64,000 nucleotides of DNA from Bacteroidota bacterium (GTDB taxonomy: Bacteria > Bacteroidota > Bacteroidia > Chitinophagales > Chitinophagaceae): contig JAFDXX010000007.1 of the NCBI GenBank assembly GCA_018267705.1, positions 248,001-312,000 on the forward strand, given 5' to 3'. Positions 37,043 to 45,735 of the stretch are shown one piece after another (position 1 is the first letter of the stretch; each line of letters starts with the position of its first letter). A program made the translations under genes and the position numbers. The notes under the pieces were generated by a model. That model was not told where the DNA came from. It was given only the letters and a program-made list of their open reading frames with translations, and searched no databases.

Positions 37043-37441
37043 TTAATTTTTTTTGCGATACTCTATTTGTACTTTTACAACACCTGCATTTATCATGTTT
37101 AATTGTTGTGCAGCTGCTTTGCTTAAATCAATAATTCGGCCGTGCACAAATGGTCCTCTATCATTTACACGCACAAGTACTGTTTTATTATTAGAAAGAT
37201 TGGTTACTTTAACTATTGTACCAAATGGTAATTTTTTATGAGCTGCTGTTAATTTATTTTGATGAAAGGTTTCTCCATTAGCCGTTTTGCCGCCATCAAA
37301 TTTATCTCCGTAAAAAGATGCATAGCCTATTTCAGAATATACTTTTCCTTCACCGGGTATGGAAGATGATGGAATAGATTTATGATGACAAGATGAAAGA
37401 ATTAAAATAAATACAAGTAATACGAATAGATTTTTTTTCAT
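37043..37441 (-). CDS. RlpA-like lipoprotein with double-psi beta-barrel
   Basis: 132 residues from the ATG at 37441, which begins a lipoprotein signal (MKKNLFVLLVFILILSSC, lipobox LSSC). The frame extends to a TTG at 37465 inside the upstream gene's spacer, which would spoil the signal peptide. The mature domain has the RlpA pattern GYASFYGDKFDGGKTANGE, TAAHKKLPFGTIVKVTNL and VRVNDRGPFVHGRIIDLSKAAA. RlpA proteins bind or cut denuded peptidoglycan; no SPOR domain is present, so septal targeting is not indicated. Confidence 0.9.
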   Translation of the reverse strand: MKKNLFVLLVFILILSSCHHKSIPSSSIPGEGKVYSEIGYASFYGDKFDGGKTANGETFHQNKLTAAHKKLPFGTIVKVTNLSNNKTVLVRVNDRGPFVHGRIIDLSKAAAQQLNMINAGVVKVQIEYRKKN

Positions 37442-37457
37442 AATGGAATAGCTTAGC

Positions 37458-38531
37458 TTATGCAAATGGTATTTTAACCACTTTTGCTTTTACAGGTGTG
37501 TTGCGTATATCTATAAATATTTCAGTATCGGTAGTAGCGTTTTCAATTGTAACATAACCCATGCCTATTGCTTTATTTAATGATGGGGCTTGTGTTCCAC
37601 TGGTTACTTTACCAATTGTATTTCCTGTAGCATCTTTAATTAAATAATCGTGGCGTGGAATACCACGATCTATCATTTCAAAACCAATTAATTTTCTTTT
37701 TATGCCTTCTGCTTTTTGTTTTTCTATAATTGCTTTAGCAGTAAATTCTTTTGAGAATTTTGTAATCCATCCTAAGCCTGCTTCTAATGGGTTTGTGGTA
37801 TCGTCAATATCATTTCCATATAAACAATAACCCATTTCCAAACGTAAAGTATCTCTTGCTGCTAAGCCAATGGGTTTAATACCAAGTTGTGCAATGGTTT
37901 CCCAAATTTTATTGGCATTATCATTTTTATCTTCAAAATAAATTTCTACGCCCCCTGCACCTGTATAACCTGTTGCACTAATTATAACATTCTCAACTCC
38001 TGCAAAATTGCCTTTTACAAAAGTGTAATATTTTAAATTCATAATATCCATTTCGGTTAATGGTTGCAATAGTTTGGTGGCATTAGGGCCTTGTATGGCA
38101 AGCAAACAAGTTTTACTGCTTATGTTATGCATTTCAACATTTTTAGTGTTGAATTGCATAATCCAATTCCAATCTTTTTCAATATTGCTTGCATTTACTA
38201 CCAACATATATACTTTATTTTCTTCAATGCAATACACTAATAAATCATCTACAATTCCGCCATTATTGTTTGGCAAACAACTGTATTGTGCTTTACCGTT
38301 AGTAAGTTTTGATGCATCGTTAGTTGTAACACGCTGAATTAGATCTAATGCATTTTCTCCTTTCAAAATAAATTCGCCCATGTGGCTTACATCAAATACG
38401 CCGGCATTATTTCTTACTGTGCTGTGTTCATCATTAATACTTGTATAACTAATGGGCATATTATAGCCTGCAAAGGCAGCCATCTTAGCATTTAGGTCAA
38501 TATGTTTTTGTGTAAACGGAGTAGTTAGCAT
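37458..38531 (-). CDS. gcvT: Glycine cleavage system T protein (aminomethyltransferase)
   Basis: 357 residues, full length. It transfers the methylene group from aminomethyl-lipoyl-GcvH to tetrahydrofolate and releases ammonia. Seen: [13 protein letters not shown] (folate-site Asp region), [55 protein letters not shown] and [24 protein letters not shown] at 38531 with a perfect -7 box upstream. No other gcv genes are nearby. It complements kbl, which also produces glycine. Confidence 0.96.
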   Translation of the reverse strand: MLTTPFTQKHIDLNAKMAAFAGYNMPISYTSINDEHSTVRNNAGVFDVSHMGEFILKGENALDLIQRVTTNDASKLTNGKAQYSCLPNNNGGIVDDLLVYCIEENKVYMLVVNASNIEKDWNWIMQFNTKNVEMHNISSKTCLLAIQGPNATKLLQPLTEMDIMNLKYYTFVKGNFAGVENVIISATGYTGAGGVEIYFEDKNDNANKIWETIAQLGIKPIGLAARDTLRLEMGYCLYGNDIDDTTNPLEAGLGWITKFSKEFTAKAIIEKQKAEGIKRKLIGFEMIDRGIPRHDYLIKDATGNTIGKVTSGTQAPSLNKAIGMGYVTIENATTDTEIFIDIRNTPVKAKVVKIPFA

Positions 38532-38567
38532 GTAATTTTTTTATAATTATTTAGTATTAGAGCGAAG

Positions 38568-38575
38568 CAAAAATA
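38568..38575 (-). promoter_or_regulatory. -7 promoter box of gcvT
   Basis: TATTTTTG on the minus strand, perfect TAnnTTTG, 36 bases upstream of the gcvT ATG. No clear -33 element. Confidence 0.45.
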
Positions 38576-38602
38576 AGCGATGCTGTTTCTTAAAAATAAA
38601 AA

Positions 38603-38628
38603 GCACTCAATAAAATTTTATTGAGTGC
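38603..38628 (-). terminator. Terminator after the SnoaL-like gene
   Basis: Perfect 26-base palindrome (GCACTCAATAAAA and its complement). On the minus strand it is followed by a T-rich run (reverse complement of 38591-38602). It lies 22 bases downstream of the minus-strand gene ending at 38651. Confidence 0.85.
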
Positions 38629-38650
38629 GTAAAAAACAAAATCAATATAA

Positions 38651-39112
38651 TTAATGTAAGCTTATTACTCTCCACATTTTCCAGCCTGCATTTGTTTTAT
38701 GCCAAACAATAATAAACTTACTGCCATTTGCGGGTTGATTGGATTCCGGCTCTTGGTTATTGTGAAACTTATGCAATCCTATTTCAATAGCACCAAAATT
38801 ATTGATAGGATATACTTCAATGCTTCCTTTAATTAGTATGCGGGTTATCTTTCCGCATATATTTTTTTGGGTTGCTTCTAAGATGTCTTTTTTAGAGGTT
38901 GATAAACCGCCTTTATCATGATAAAACTCTATACTATCTGCATAAATTGATGCTTGCTTTTCAATATCACAATTGTTGTATGCTGTAAAGAAAATGCTAT
39001 CCATTATTACAATTTCTTTGTATAATTTTTTTTCGGATGTTACATTATTTTGTTGTGCATGTGTTGAGGCTGTACATAATAAGTAAGCAAATAACAAATA
39101 AACTTTTTCCAT
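38651..39112 (-). CDS. Exported SnoaL-like/DUF4440 protein
   Basis: 153 residues. Signal peptide MEKVYLLFAYLLCTASTHAQ; then an NTF2-like cone fold: DSIFFTAYNNCDIEKQASIYADSIEFYHDKGGLSTSKKDIL, a central AIEIGLHKFH strand and KFIIVWHKTNAGWKMWRVISLH at the end. This is the DUF4440 pattern. Such proteins bind small ligands or act as scaffolds; no catalytic assignment is possible. It lies between two hairpins and is probably monocistronic. Confidence 0.8.
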   Translation of the reverse strand: MEKVYLLFAYLLCTASTHAQQNNVTSEKKLYKEIVIMDSIFFTAYNNCDIEKQASIYADSIEFYHDKGGLSTSKKDILEATQKNICGKITRILIKGSIEVYPINNFGAIEIGLHKFHNNQEPESNQPANGSKFIIVWHKTNAGWKMWRVISLH

Positions 39113-39163
39113 TATTTATAATTTGAGAAAGTGTGTGTATTGTATAATGCAATTTTAAAAGGG

Positions 39164-39197
39164 AAGTACCTTCTATTGAGAACAACAAAAGGTACTT
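39164..39197 (-). terminator. Hairpin after the pspC gene
   Basis: AAGTACCTT (39164-39172) pairs with AAGGTACTT (39189-39197) across a 16-base loop. It lies about 20 bases downstream of the minus-strand PspC gene. The T run is short, so efficiency is uncertain. Confidence 0.5.
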
Positions 39198-39217
39198 ATA
39201 TTCCCAACTTCAACTAT

Positions 39218-41437
39218 TTATATAAACCTTGTTAATAATACGTTTGGTGCTGCTAACAAAAAATCTATACTTATTTTTTTTATTGAAAGCATTGCTGTTT
39301 GTTTAGGTTTTTGCGGCTTGGCGGGTTGATAATGATATATAGAGCTATCTGATTGATTTAATTGTTTATCAATATCATTCAACTCTTTTAATTTTTGTTC
39401 TCTTTGTTTTTGAATTTCTTCTCTCGATTTTTTAAAGTTTTCTATCGCATCATTTTCTGTATCGTTATTATTATTGTCTGTATCATCAGAAATATTATCA
39501 ATACGTTTTAATTTTCCTTCGGCCGTCATTACATACCAAATATTATGATGCCAGTTTGTAATTACACCATCTTCATTATCCCAATTCCACCAATTCCAAT
39601 CACTACTTCCAAAGCTCACAGATACACGATCATCCCACCCCAAGTTATCATTTAGTTTTATTTTTTTGCCTACGGGAACAGCAATGGTTATAATTACGTG
39701 TTGGTTTCTAAATTTATCTTTTCTGTTAATAGCAATTCCTTTTCCTAAGGTTAATATTGAGTCTGTTTGATTAATGGTAAAATCAATTTTAGAAGCATTA
39801 TCATTAGCAATATTTCTATTTTTTCCGTTGGCTAGTTTTACAATTTTAATTGAAAAGCTATCGGTTTTAGATTTTATAATTCTTATTTTAACGTTGCGTA
39901 CATAAGCGGTGTCTTCATCTAAAGAAGCAAAGGGTTGTAATCGGTACCATTCTTCATCATAATATTTTACATTATCCATTTTAACTTCTAATTGTTTTGT
40001 ATTAGGAGTGGTTAATGCAATATTTTCTTCTGATGGTATATTTCTATATCTAAAATCTTTACTAAGTGAGGCTATTAAAAGAATAATACAAACCCAACCA
40101 ATTGTCCATAAACTTCCAAATGCAAACCCCAATGTTTTACTGTTTCTTTTTTTGCCGGCAAGTTTTCTAATTATCCAAGTAACAATACCAATTACGGGTA
40201 CCCAAACAAACAATACTAATGTACCCCATGCTAAAATTGTTTGCCATCCGTCTGCAATTATAAAACTCCATGCGGGAATTAATCCGGTTACTACTACGCC
40301 TATTGCAAATAAGGCACATACAATTGCAAACAGAATGCTTCCAAAAATAAAATAAAAGAATATTTTAAAAATTAATACTATAAAATCGCCTATACGGCTG
40401 TTATGTTTTCGTGCAACTGCAGATGCATCTGCACTAAATTGTTTTCCTCGTTCGGATGCATTTGCACTATATTGCTTTGCTTTTTGTGAAATATCTTTCC
40501 TTATGTCTGCGGCTTGTTTTGATAAATCTTCTCCCCATTTTTTTGCTCTGCCTCCAATTCCTTCTAAATCATTTTGAATTGTATTTTTTATAGAATTTAA
40601 ATCAACTTTTTCTCCTTTCATTTCTAATTTATCGGCAGCAGTTTTTGCTTCGGGTAATACTAACCAAAGAACGATATAAATAAATGCAGAACCAGGACTG
40701 AATGATATTCGCATAAAATCAGGAAAATTCCAAAAATGCCATCTTCCAAAATTTAATACAAATGAAAAGAAGGGAATTAAAAATAATAATCTAGGTAACC
40801 ATACACTTACATGAAAATATTGAGCTAAACCACTACACACACCCGCAATTACTTTGTCTTCAGTATCTCTAAAAAGGCGTTTACGTTGTGAGCCGATAAC
40901 TTTTGTTGCAGAGCTTGGTATTACTACCCATAATATAATGTATGGTAAAAAAACGGCTCCAAAAAATATTACGGCTAAAATGCGAATAATGGTTGGATCT
41001 ATTGAAAAATGATTGGCAATACCACTGCATACACCTGCTACTACTTTATTGTTTTCATCTCTATATAATCTTCTGTTGTTTTCATCAGAAAATGTTTGTT
41101 GAGATGTGTTGCTGTTAGAATTGGTTTCTGTTTGTTTTTGCTCTCCGCCCAATTGAGATTTTACATTAGCTTCTTCGTCATCAAAATCTTCCGGACGGCC
41201 AATGCTTGCAATAATAGTATTTACATCATTTTCAGTAATACAGGTGCTTCCTTTTTTAAGAGTTTCGGCAAACAATTCTGCAATGCGTCCTTCAATATCA
41301 TTAATAATTTCATCTCTTCCTTCTTCATTTGCAAAAAAGTTTCTAAGGCTTTCAACATATTTTTTAAGTATATCGTAAGCGTTTTCTTCAATTGGCACCA
41401 CTCTTCCTTGAAAATTTATATTAATAACTTTTTTCAT
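39218..41437 (-). CDS. PspC-domain envelope-stress membrane protein
   Basis: 739 residues from the ATG at 41437. The open frame continues 31 codons upstream into padR, but the residues before MKKVININFQGR are unrelated to the family, and the ATG is 19 bases after the padR stop. An N-terminal region of about 95 residues (VPIEENAYDILKKYVESL, IINDIEGRIAELF, GRPEDFD) is followed by two PspC repeats, each RRLYRDENNKVVAGVCSGIA-like (about 130 and 195), with paired helices. Then come a helical spacer, two or three helices (about 370-470) and a beta-rich C-terminal domain ending in a coiled segment. PspC proteins sense or buffer envelope stress; the partner regulator here is PadR. Confidence 0.87.
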   Translation of the reverse strand: MKKVININFQGRVVPIEENAYDILKKYVESLRNFFANEEGRDEIINDIEGRIAELFAETLKKGSTCITENDVNTIIASIGRPEDFDDEEANVKSQLGGEQKQTETNSNSNTSQQTFSDENNRRLYRDENNKVVAGVCSGIANHFSIDPTIIRILAVIFFGAVFLPYIILWVVIPSSATKVIGSQRKRLFRDTEDKVIAGVCSGLAQYFHVSVWLPRLLFLIPFFSFVLNFGRWHFWNFPDFMRISFSPGSAFIYIVLWLVLPEAKTAADKLEMKGEKVDLNSIKNTIQNDLEGIGGRAKKWGEDLSKQAADIRKDISQKAKQYSANASERGKQFSADASAVARKHNSRIGDFIVLIFKIFFYFIFGSILFAIVCALFAIGVVVTGLIPAWSFIIADGWQTILAWGTLVLFVWVPVIGIVTWIIRKLAGKKRNSKTLGFAFGSLWTIGWVCIILLIASLSKDFRYRNIPSEENIALTTPNTKQLEVKMDNVKYYDEEWYRLQPFASLDEDTAYVRNVKIRIIKSKTDSFSIKIVKLANGKNRNIANDNASKIDFTINQTDSILTLGKGIAINRKDKFRNQHVIITIAVPVGKKIKLNDNLGWDDRVSVSFGSSDWNWWNWDNEDGVITNWHHNIWYVMTAEGKLKRIDNISDDTDNNNNDTENDAIENFKKSREEIQKQREQKLKELNDIDKQLNQSDSSIYHYQPAKPQKPKQTAMLSIKKISIDFLLAAPNVLLTRFI

Positions 41438-41456
41438 AAAATTATTTTTGTTTCGG

Positions 41457-41822
41457 TTAAAGTTGGGGTTGGTTTTCTGTGGTATTTGAATTATTGTTAT
41501 TATGTGTAATGGCATTAACAGCATCGGCAAGCTCGTTCCATGTTCTTGCTAATTCTTCATAAAATGCTAATCCGCTATCTGTCATTACAAAATATTTTCG
41601 TGGCGGGCCACTATTGCTTTCAACCCATCGGTAAGTAAGTAGTCCTGCATTTTTTAATCTGGTAAGCAAAGGATATAGGGTTCCTTCTAAAATATGCAGA
41701 TTAGCCGTTTTCATTTGTTCTACAATATCACTAGGGTACACTTCACCTTTTTTGATAATGCTTAAAATGCAAAATTCAAGAACTCCTTTTCGCATTTGGC
41801 TTTGTGTGTTTTGAATATCCAT
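41457..41822 (-). CDS. PadR-family transcriptional regulator
   Basis: 121 residues. Winged helix of the PadR type: RKGVLEFCILSIIKKGEVYPSDIVEQM, EGTLYPLLTRLKNAGLLTYRW and SGPPRKYFVMTDSG, with a short C-terminal dimerisation helix. PadR proteins usually repress their own operon. It is 19 bases upstream of the PspC gene and 52 bases downstream of a small orphan gene, and an inverted repeat lies before that gene. Confidence 0.93.
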   Translation of the reverse strand: MDIQNTQSQMRKGVLEFCILSIIKKGEVYPSDIVEQMKTANLHILEGTLYPLLTRLKNAGLLTYRWVESNSGPPRKYFVMTDSGLAFYEELARTWNELADAVNAITHNNNNSNTTENQPQL

Positions 41823-41874
41823 TATAAAAAATTTCCGTTTAATAAATCAAGTTACCAAGTGCAGCCATTTGCGT

Positions 41875-42060
41875 TTATGCTAAATGTCTTCTTAAAACTC
41901 TTGCTTTGGCAGATCGTTGAATATTCCATAAATCTGCACAACTAAAAACTTTACTGTGATTTTTAATTTCAGTAGCAATTGTTTCTTTAGTTACTTCTGT
42001 TAATTCAGAAAGTTCGGTAACATTTAATTTGTTTAAAAGATTTGTGTGTTGAGTTTTCAT
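41875..42060 (-). CDS. Small conserved-looking protein with ADLWNIQR motif
   Basis: 61 residues, charged and helical: two predicted helices (LNVTELSELTEVTKETIATE) and a C-terminal basic motif SCADLWNIQRSAKARVLRRHL. I recall several short Bacteroidota proteins with this C-terminal motif but no described function. It has a recognisable promoter (42107-42114 with TTG at 42135-42137) and is the first gene of the padR-pspC group. Confidence 0.65.
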   Translation of the reverse strand: MKTQHTNLLNKLNVTELSELTEVTKETIATEIKNHSKVFSCADLWNIQRSAKARVLRRHLA

Positions 42061-42106
42061 GATTTTTTTATTTTAATGTTTTTGAATGTTTTTTACATTG
42101 ACAACA

Positions 42107-42148
42107 CAAAGATGGGTGTTTTTTAGGTACTATGCAACACACAGTACT
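42107..42148 (-). promoter_or_regulatory. Promoter with overlapping inverted repeat, likely PadR operator
   Basis: On the minus strand the -7 box CATCTTTG (42107-42114) is preceded, with a 20-base spacer, by TTG (42135-42137), close to the Bacteroidota TTTG-N19-TAnnTTTG arrangement. The TTG lies inside a dyad at 42126-42148: TACTATG and CACAGTA arms (6 of 7 paired) around CAACA. A dyad over the -33 element of a padR operon is the expected place for an autoregulatory operator. PadR binding is inferred, not shown. Confidence 0.55.
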
Positions 42149-42300
42149 AAGTTTATTTTAGTAATTGGTTGAAAAAAGTAGTGTACAAGATATTTAAAAT
42201 CAATACCACTAAGCATTTCAGGAGATTTTCCTTTTTTAAAGAAAATTTTATAAATGGGATGAGCGGTAAAATAAGAGGATGAAAATTTGTCAATTTTCAT
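42130..42300 (-). CDS. Possible 56-residue ORF upstream of the padR group
   Basis: An ATG at 42300 opens a 56-codon frame ending in TAG within the putative operator. The product starts MKIDKFSSSYFTAHPIYKIF and is basic and aromatic-rich. I recognise no family. It overlaps the promoter of the padR group, so it may be chance or a remnant. Confidence 0.2.
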   Translation of the reverse strand: MKIDKFSSSYFTAHPIYKIFFKKGKSPEMLSGIDFKYLVHYFFQPITKINLVLCVA

Positions 42301-42518
42301 AAGTTTTAGAATTTAAGAGAGAATTTTCAGTATAGTTTTCTTCAATTCACACAAAATTCAACTACTAAAATTTTGGATATACTAAAAATCGTTAGCCATT
42401 TTACTTTTATAAACCTTCTTTATTCTCTACTTTAATAATAATTGTATAGTTTTTATTTTTTTCCATAAAAAGATTAACTTTAAAACGTAAGAATTCTATA
42501 AATAAAAAATATGCTACT
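42301..42518. other. AT-rich intergenic region upstream of ssb
   Basis: No gene is supported here. TAACTTTA at 42476-42483 is one base from a -7 box and lies 35 bases before ssb; it may be its promoter. No strong hairpin or repeat seen. Confidence 0.4.
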
Positions 42519-42938
42519 ATGAGAGGAGTAAATAAAGTAATGCTAATTGGTAATTTAGGTAAAGATCCGGATGTACAATATTTAGAAGGAAATATTGCAG
42601 TTGCAAAGTTTCCGTTGGCAACTACCGAAACCTATAAAGACCGTAACGGAAAATTAATTTCACAAACAGAATGGCATACACTTGTATTATGGCGTGGCTT
42701 AGCAGAATTGGCACAAAAGTTTTTACACAAAGGAAGTTTAGTATATATTGAAGGACGTTTACGTACCAGAAGTTGGGAAGACAAAGAAGGAAATAAAAAA
42801 TTTGCTACCGAAGTTGTTGGTGATAATTTAATTATGTTAGATAAAAGAGGCGATGGGCATGGACCACAAGATAATATTGAAGGATTTAACGGAGATGTTC
42901 CGCCAATAACCGATTCTGGAGAAACTCTTCCATTTTAA
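42519..42938 (+). CDS. ssb: Single-stranded DNA-binding protein
   Basis: 139 residues. OB fold with MRGVNKVMLIGNLGKDPDVQ, FPLATTETYKDRNG, TEWHTLVLWRGLAELAQKFLHKGSLVYIEGRL and TRSWEDKEGNKKF. A short acidic linker ends in SGETLPF, the protein-interaction tip. It protects ssDNA in replication and repair. It is followed by gldE and gldD, an arrangement I know from many Bacteroidota, in which mutY is often upstream; mutY is not here. Confidence 0.96.
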   Translation: MRGVNKVMLIGNLGKDPDVQYLEGNIAVAKFPLATTETYKDRNGKLISQTEWHTLVLWRGLAELAQKFLHKGSLVYIEGRLRTRSWEDKEGNKKFATEVVGDNLIMLDKRGDGHGPQDNIEGFNGDVPPITDSGETLPF

Positions 42939-43008
42939 TTGCAAGTTTTAAAATACATTTGAATTAAATAAGCATAAAAACTGCTATTGTTAACTAAATT
43001 TTTTCCAG

Positions 43009-44334
43009 TTGGATTATCACTCGGTATTGCTTAATGCTATTACAGCAACCATTAACCCACAGGGTACTACAATTTTGTTTGTGTTATTATTAGGTTTATT
43101 ATTCCTATCGTTTGTGGTAAGCGGAGCCGAAGTAGCATTTTTCTCTCTTACCTATAAAGATATTAACTTAATAAAAACTAAACAGCAACAGCCTTATAAA
43201 AGAATTTTACGTTTGTTAGAAGAACCAAAAATTTTATTGGGCTCTTTATTAATTGCCAATAGTTTTATCAATATATCTATTATTATTATTTCTAATATAT
43301 TAATAGATCAACTATTTGCTTTTACCGTTAATTTTATTTGGGTTGAATTTATAATTAAAGTAATTGCCGTAACATCCTTACTTGTTTTATTTGCAGAAGT
43401 AATGCCTAAAGTACTTGCTACACAAAACAATATTCGTTTTGCAAAAGAAATGGGGCCCTTGGTTGATTTTTTACAATATCTTTTTAAAGGAATGAGCAAA
43501 AACTTAGTAAAGTACAGCGATGTTATTGAAAGAAAATTATCAAAAAAATCGGGAAATGCTATAACGAATGAAGAACTTTATCATGCTATTGATATTACAG
43601 ATAATGGCTCTAACGAAAATGAAAAAAATATTTTAAAAGGTATTTTATCTTTTGGAGATATTACTGCCAAGCAAATAATGAAAGCAAGATTAGATGTACA
43701 TGGAATAGATTATACCTCAACCTACAACGAAGTATTAACACAAGTAAAAGAATTGCACTATAGTCGTATTCCTATTTACAATGAAGATTTAGATGATATT
43801 AAAGGATTATTACACACTAAAGATTTAATCCCGTTTATTAATGAAGGCAACTCATTCAATTGGCATTCACTAATTCGCCCTCCATACTTTGTTCACGAAC
43901 AAAAAATGATTGAAGATTTATTAAGAGAATTTCAAAGCAAACACATTCACTTTGCCTTTGTAGTTGATGAGTTTGGCGGCACAAGTGGTATTATAACATT
44001 AGAAGATATTTTAGAAGAAGTAATTGGAGATATTAAAGATGAATTTGATGAAGATGAATTAGGCTATAAAAAAATTGACGAAAACAATTATGTATTTGAA
44101 GGAAGAACAATGATTAACGATGTGTGCAAAATAATGAGCTTAAATACAGATACATTTGATGCCGTTAAAGGTGAGAGCGATTCATTAGCCGGATTGGTTT
44201 TAGAAATTGCAGGAAAAATTCCGGAAGTAAATGAAATTATTGCTATTGGTGATTTTGAATTTACCATATTAGATGTAGAACGTACACGCATCAATAAAAT
44301 TAAAGTAACTATTAAACCGCAAACAGAAGAATAG
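43009..44334 (+). CDS. gldE: Gliding motility-associated protein GldE (CNNM/CBS transporter-like)
   Basis: 441 residues. DUF21/CNNM membrane domain (about 20-190, with VSGAEVAFFSLTYKDINLI), two CBS domains (about 210-330: LDVHGIDYTSTYNEVLTQV, HYSRIPIYNEDLDDIKGLLHTKDLI, VVDEFGGTSGIITLEDILEEVIGDI), and a C-terminal CorC_HlyC domain. GldE is linked genetically to GldD and T9SS-dependent gliding; the domain set also fits Mg/Co efflux. The start is a TTG at 43009, the only initiator that keeps the first helix. gldD begins three bases after its stop. Confidence 0.93.
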   Translation: MDYHSVLLNAITATINPQGTTILFVLLLGLLFLSFVVSGAEVAFFSLTYKDINLIKTKQQQPYKRILRLLEEPKILLGSLLIANSFINISIIIISNILIDQLFAFTVNFIWVEFIIKVIAVTSLLVLFAEVMPKVLATQNNIRFAKEMGPLVDFLQYLFKGMSKNLVKYSDVIERKLSKKSGNAITNEELYHAIDITDNGSNENEKNILKGILSFGDITAKQIMKARLDVHGIDYTSTYNEVLTQVKELHYSRIPIYNEDLDDIKGLLHTKDLIPFINEGNSFNWHSLIRPPYFVHEQKMIEDLLREFQSKHIHFAFVVDEFGGTSGIITLEDILEEVIGDIKDEFDEDELGYKKIDENNYVFEGRTMINDVCKIMSLNTDTFDAVKGESDSLAGLVLEIAGKIPEVNEIIAIGDFEFTILDVERTRINKIKVTIKPQTEE

Positions 44335-44337
44335 ATA

Positions 44338-45081
44338 ATGAAGAGCAAGCAAAAAGCAGAACGTAGTATACAGAATATTGAAGATAGAAGTCAACCATTT
44401 AAAAGCATATTTTTTCAAAAAAAAAATACACTTGCTTTTCTACTCTATATTCTCTTCTATCTCTCATCTACCGCCACTTTTCTTTCATGCAACAGCCCTT
44501 TTACAGCTAAACCAAAAGGATATTTTAATATTCCGTTTCCACAAAAAAAATATCAACTATTTAATAAAGAAGGTTACCCATATACTTTTGAATATCCTAT
44601 ATATGCCAACATAATAAAAGATTCAAGTTTTTTTGGAGAAAGCCCTGAAAACCCTTGGTGGATAAATATTGACTTTCCACAATTTAACGGAAAAATATAT
44701 ATTAGTTATAATATTATTGGAGGAAAAGCTACATATAAAACTAAAAACAAAGCAGGAAAATATGTAGATAGTTTTGCTGTGAATACTTTTCAACATTTGC
44801 TAAACGATTCATATCAATTAACCTACAAACACAGCAGTAACGCCACTTCTATTAATGATAGTGTTTTTACAACAATCAATAATATTCATGGTACAGCATT
44901 TAAAATTGGAGGCAATGCAGCAACAGCCAATCAATTTTTATTAACCGATTCTGTTAAACATTTTTTACGCGGTGCTTTATATTTTGATGCAACTCCAAAT
45001 GAAGATTCATTAAAACCCGTAAACAAATTTTTAAAAGAAGATATGCAACATTTAATAAACACTTTTAAATGGAAGAATTAA
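44338..45081 (+). CDS. gldD: Gliding motility lipoprotein GldD
   Basis: 247 residues. About 30 polar residues precede a hydrophobic stretch ending in a lipobox-like TATFLSC; this N-tail is long for a lipoprotein signal, so the true start may be later, although no better Met is visible. The mature part matches GldD: KPKGYFNIPFPQKKYQLF, YPYTFEYPIYANI, ENPWWINIDFPQFNGKIYISY and RGALYFDATPNEDSL. GldD is an outer-membrane lipoprotein needed for gliding and type IX secretion in studied Flavobacterium. Located immediately after gldE. Confidence 0.92.
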   Translation: MKSKQKAERSIQNIEDRSQPFKSIFFQKKNTLAFLLYILFYLSSTATFLSCNSPFTAKPKGYFNIPFPQKKYQLFNKEGYPYTFEYPIYANIIKDSSFFGESPENPWWINIDFPQFNGKIYISYNIIGGKATYKTKNKAGKYVDSFAVNTFQHLLNDSYQLTYKHSSNATSINDSVFTTINNIHGTAFKIGGNAATANQFLLTDSVKHFLRGALYFDATPNEDSLKPVNKFLKEDMQHLINTFKWKN

Positions 45082-45091
45082 ATTTTGCCAA

Positions 45092-45099
45092 TAGCTTTG
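45092..45099 (+). promoter_or_regulatory. -7 box immediately before the DUF3109 gene
   Basis: TAGCTTTG, perfect TAnnTTTG, ends four bases before the ATG at 45104. If used, the transcript would have almost no leader. It may instead be chance, since gldD ends only 22 bases upstream. Confidence 0.35.
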
Positions 45100-45103
45100 C
45101 AAT

Positions 45104-45691
45104 ATGATTTCAATAGACAACACATTAATAAGCACAGAAGTAATTGAAGAACAATTTGTATGCGATTTAAACAAATGCAAAGGAGCTTGTTGTGAAGATG
45201 GAGATGCAGGTGCCCCTTTAACAACCGAAGAATTAGATTTAGTTTTAAAATATTACGAAACTGTTAAACCTTACATGACAGAGGAAGGCATAAAAGAAAT
45301 TGAAAAACAAGGTAAATACATTTACGATAAAGAATTTGCTTGGGTAACACCAACCATTAACAACGGTATTTGTGCTTATGGCTATAAAGATAAAAACGGA
45401 GTTATACTATGTGCATTTGAACAAGCTTATAATGAAGGAAAAACAAAATGGAAAAAACCAATAAGCTGCCATTTATTTCCTATAAAAATTTCAAAAAGTA
45501 AACAAACAAAAGATTTAGAATTTATAAACTACGAGCCAAGAGAAGATTTATGTAAAGCAGCATGCAGCTTAGGTAAAAAATTAAAAATACCCGCTTATGT
45601 TTTTTTGAAAGAAGCTTTAATAAGAAAATACGGAGAAGCATTTTACGAAACTTTAGATGCAACTGCTAAGCATATAAAAGAGAATAAGTGA
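45104..45691 (+). CDS. DUF3109 family cysteine-rich protein
   Basis: 195 residues. Cysteines cluster as FVCDLNKCKGACCEDGDAG (near 20-35), then NNGICAYGY, ILCAFEQAY, ISCHLFPI and DLCKAACSLG, the DUF3109/YkgJ-like pattern thought to bind zinc or an iron-sulfur cluster. No signal peptide. Function unknown. It sits between gldD and lutB. Confidence 0.88.
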   Translation: MISIDNTLISTEVIEEQFVCDLNKCKGACCEDGDAGAPLTTEELDLVLKYYETVKPYMTEEGIKEIEKQGKYIYDKEFAWVTPTINNGICAYGYKDKNGVILCAFEQAYNEGKTKWKKPISCHLFPIKISKSKQTKDLEFINYEPREDLCKAACSLGKKLKIPAYVFLKEALIRKYGEAFYETLDATAKHIKENK

Positions 45692-45735
45692 GTAATGAAT
45701 GTAGAGTAGATAGAACATCATACTAAAATAATTTT

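Noticed and set aside
41438..41530. 31-codon upstream extension of the PspC gene
   Set aside because: It overlaps the end of padR and encodes residues unlike the family; ATG 41437 begins the recognisable MKKVININFQGR domain.
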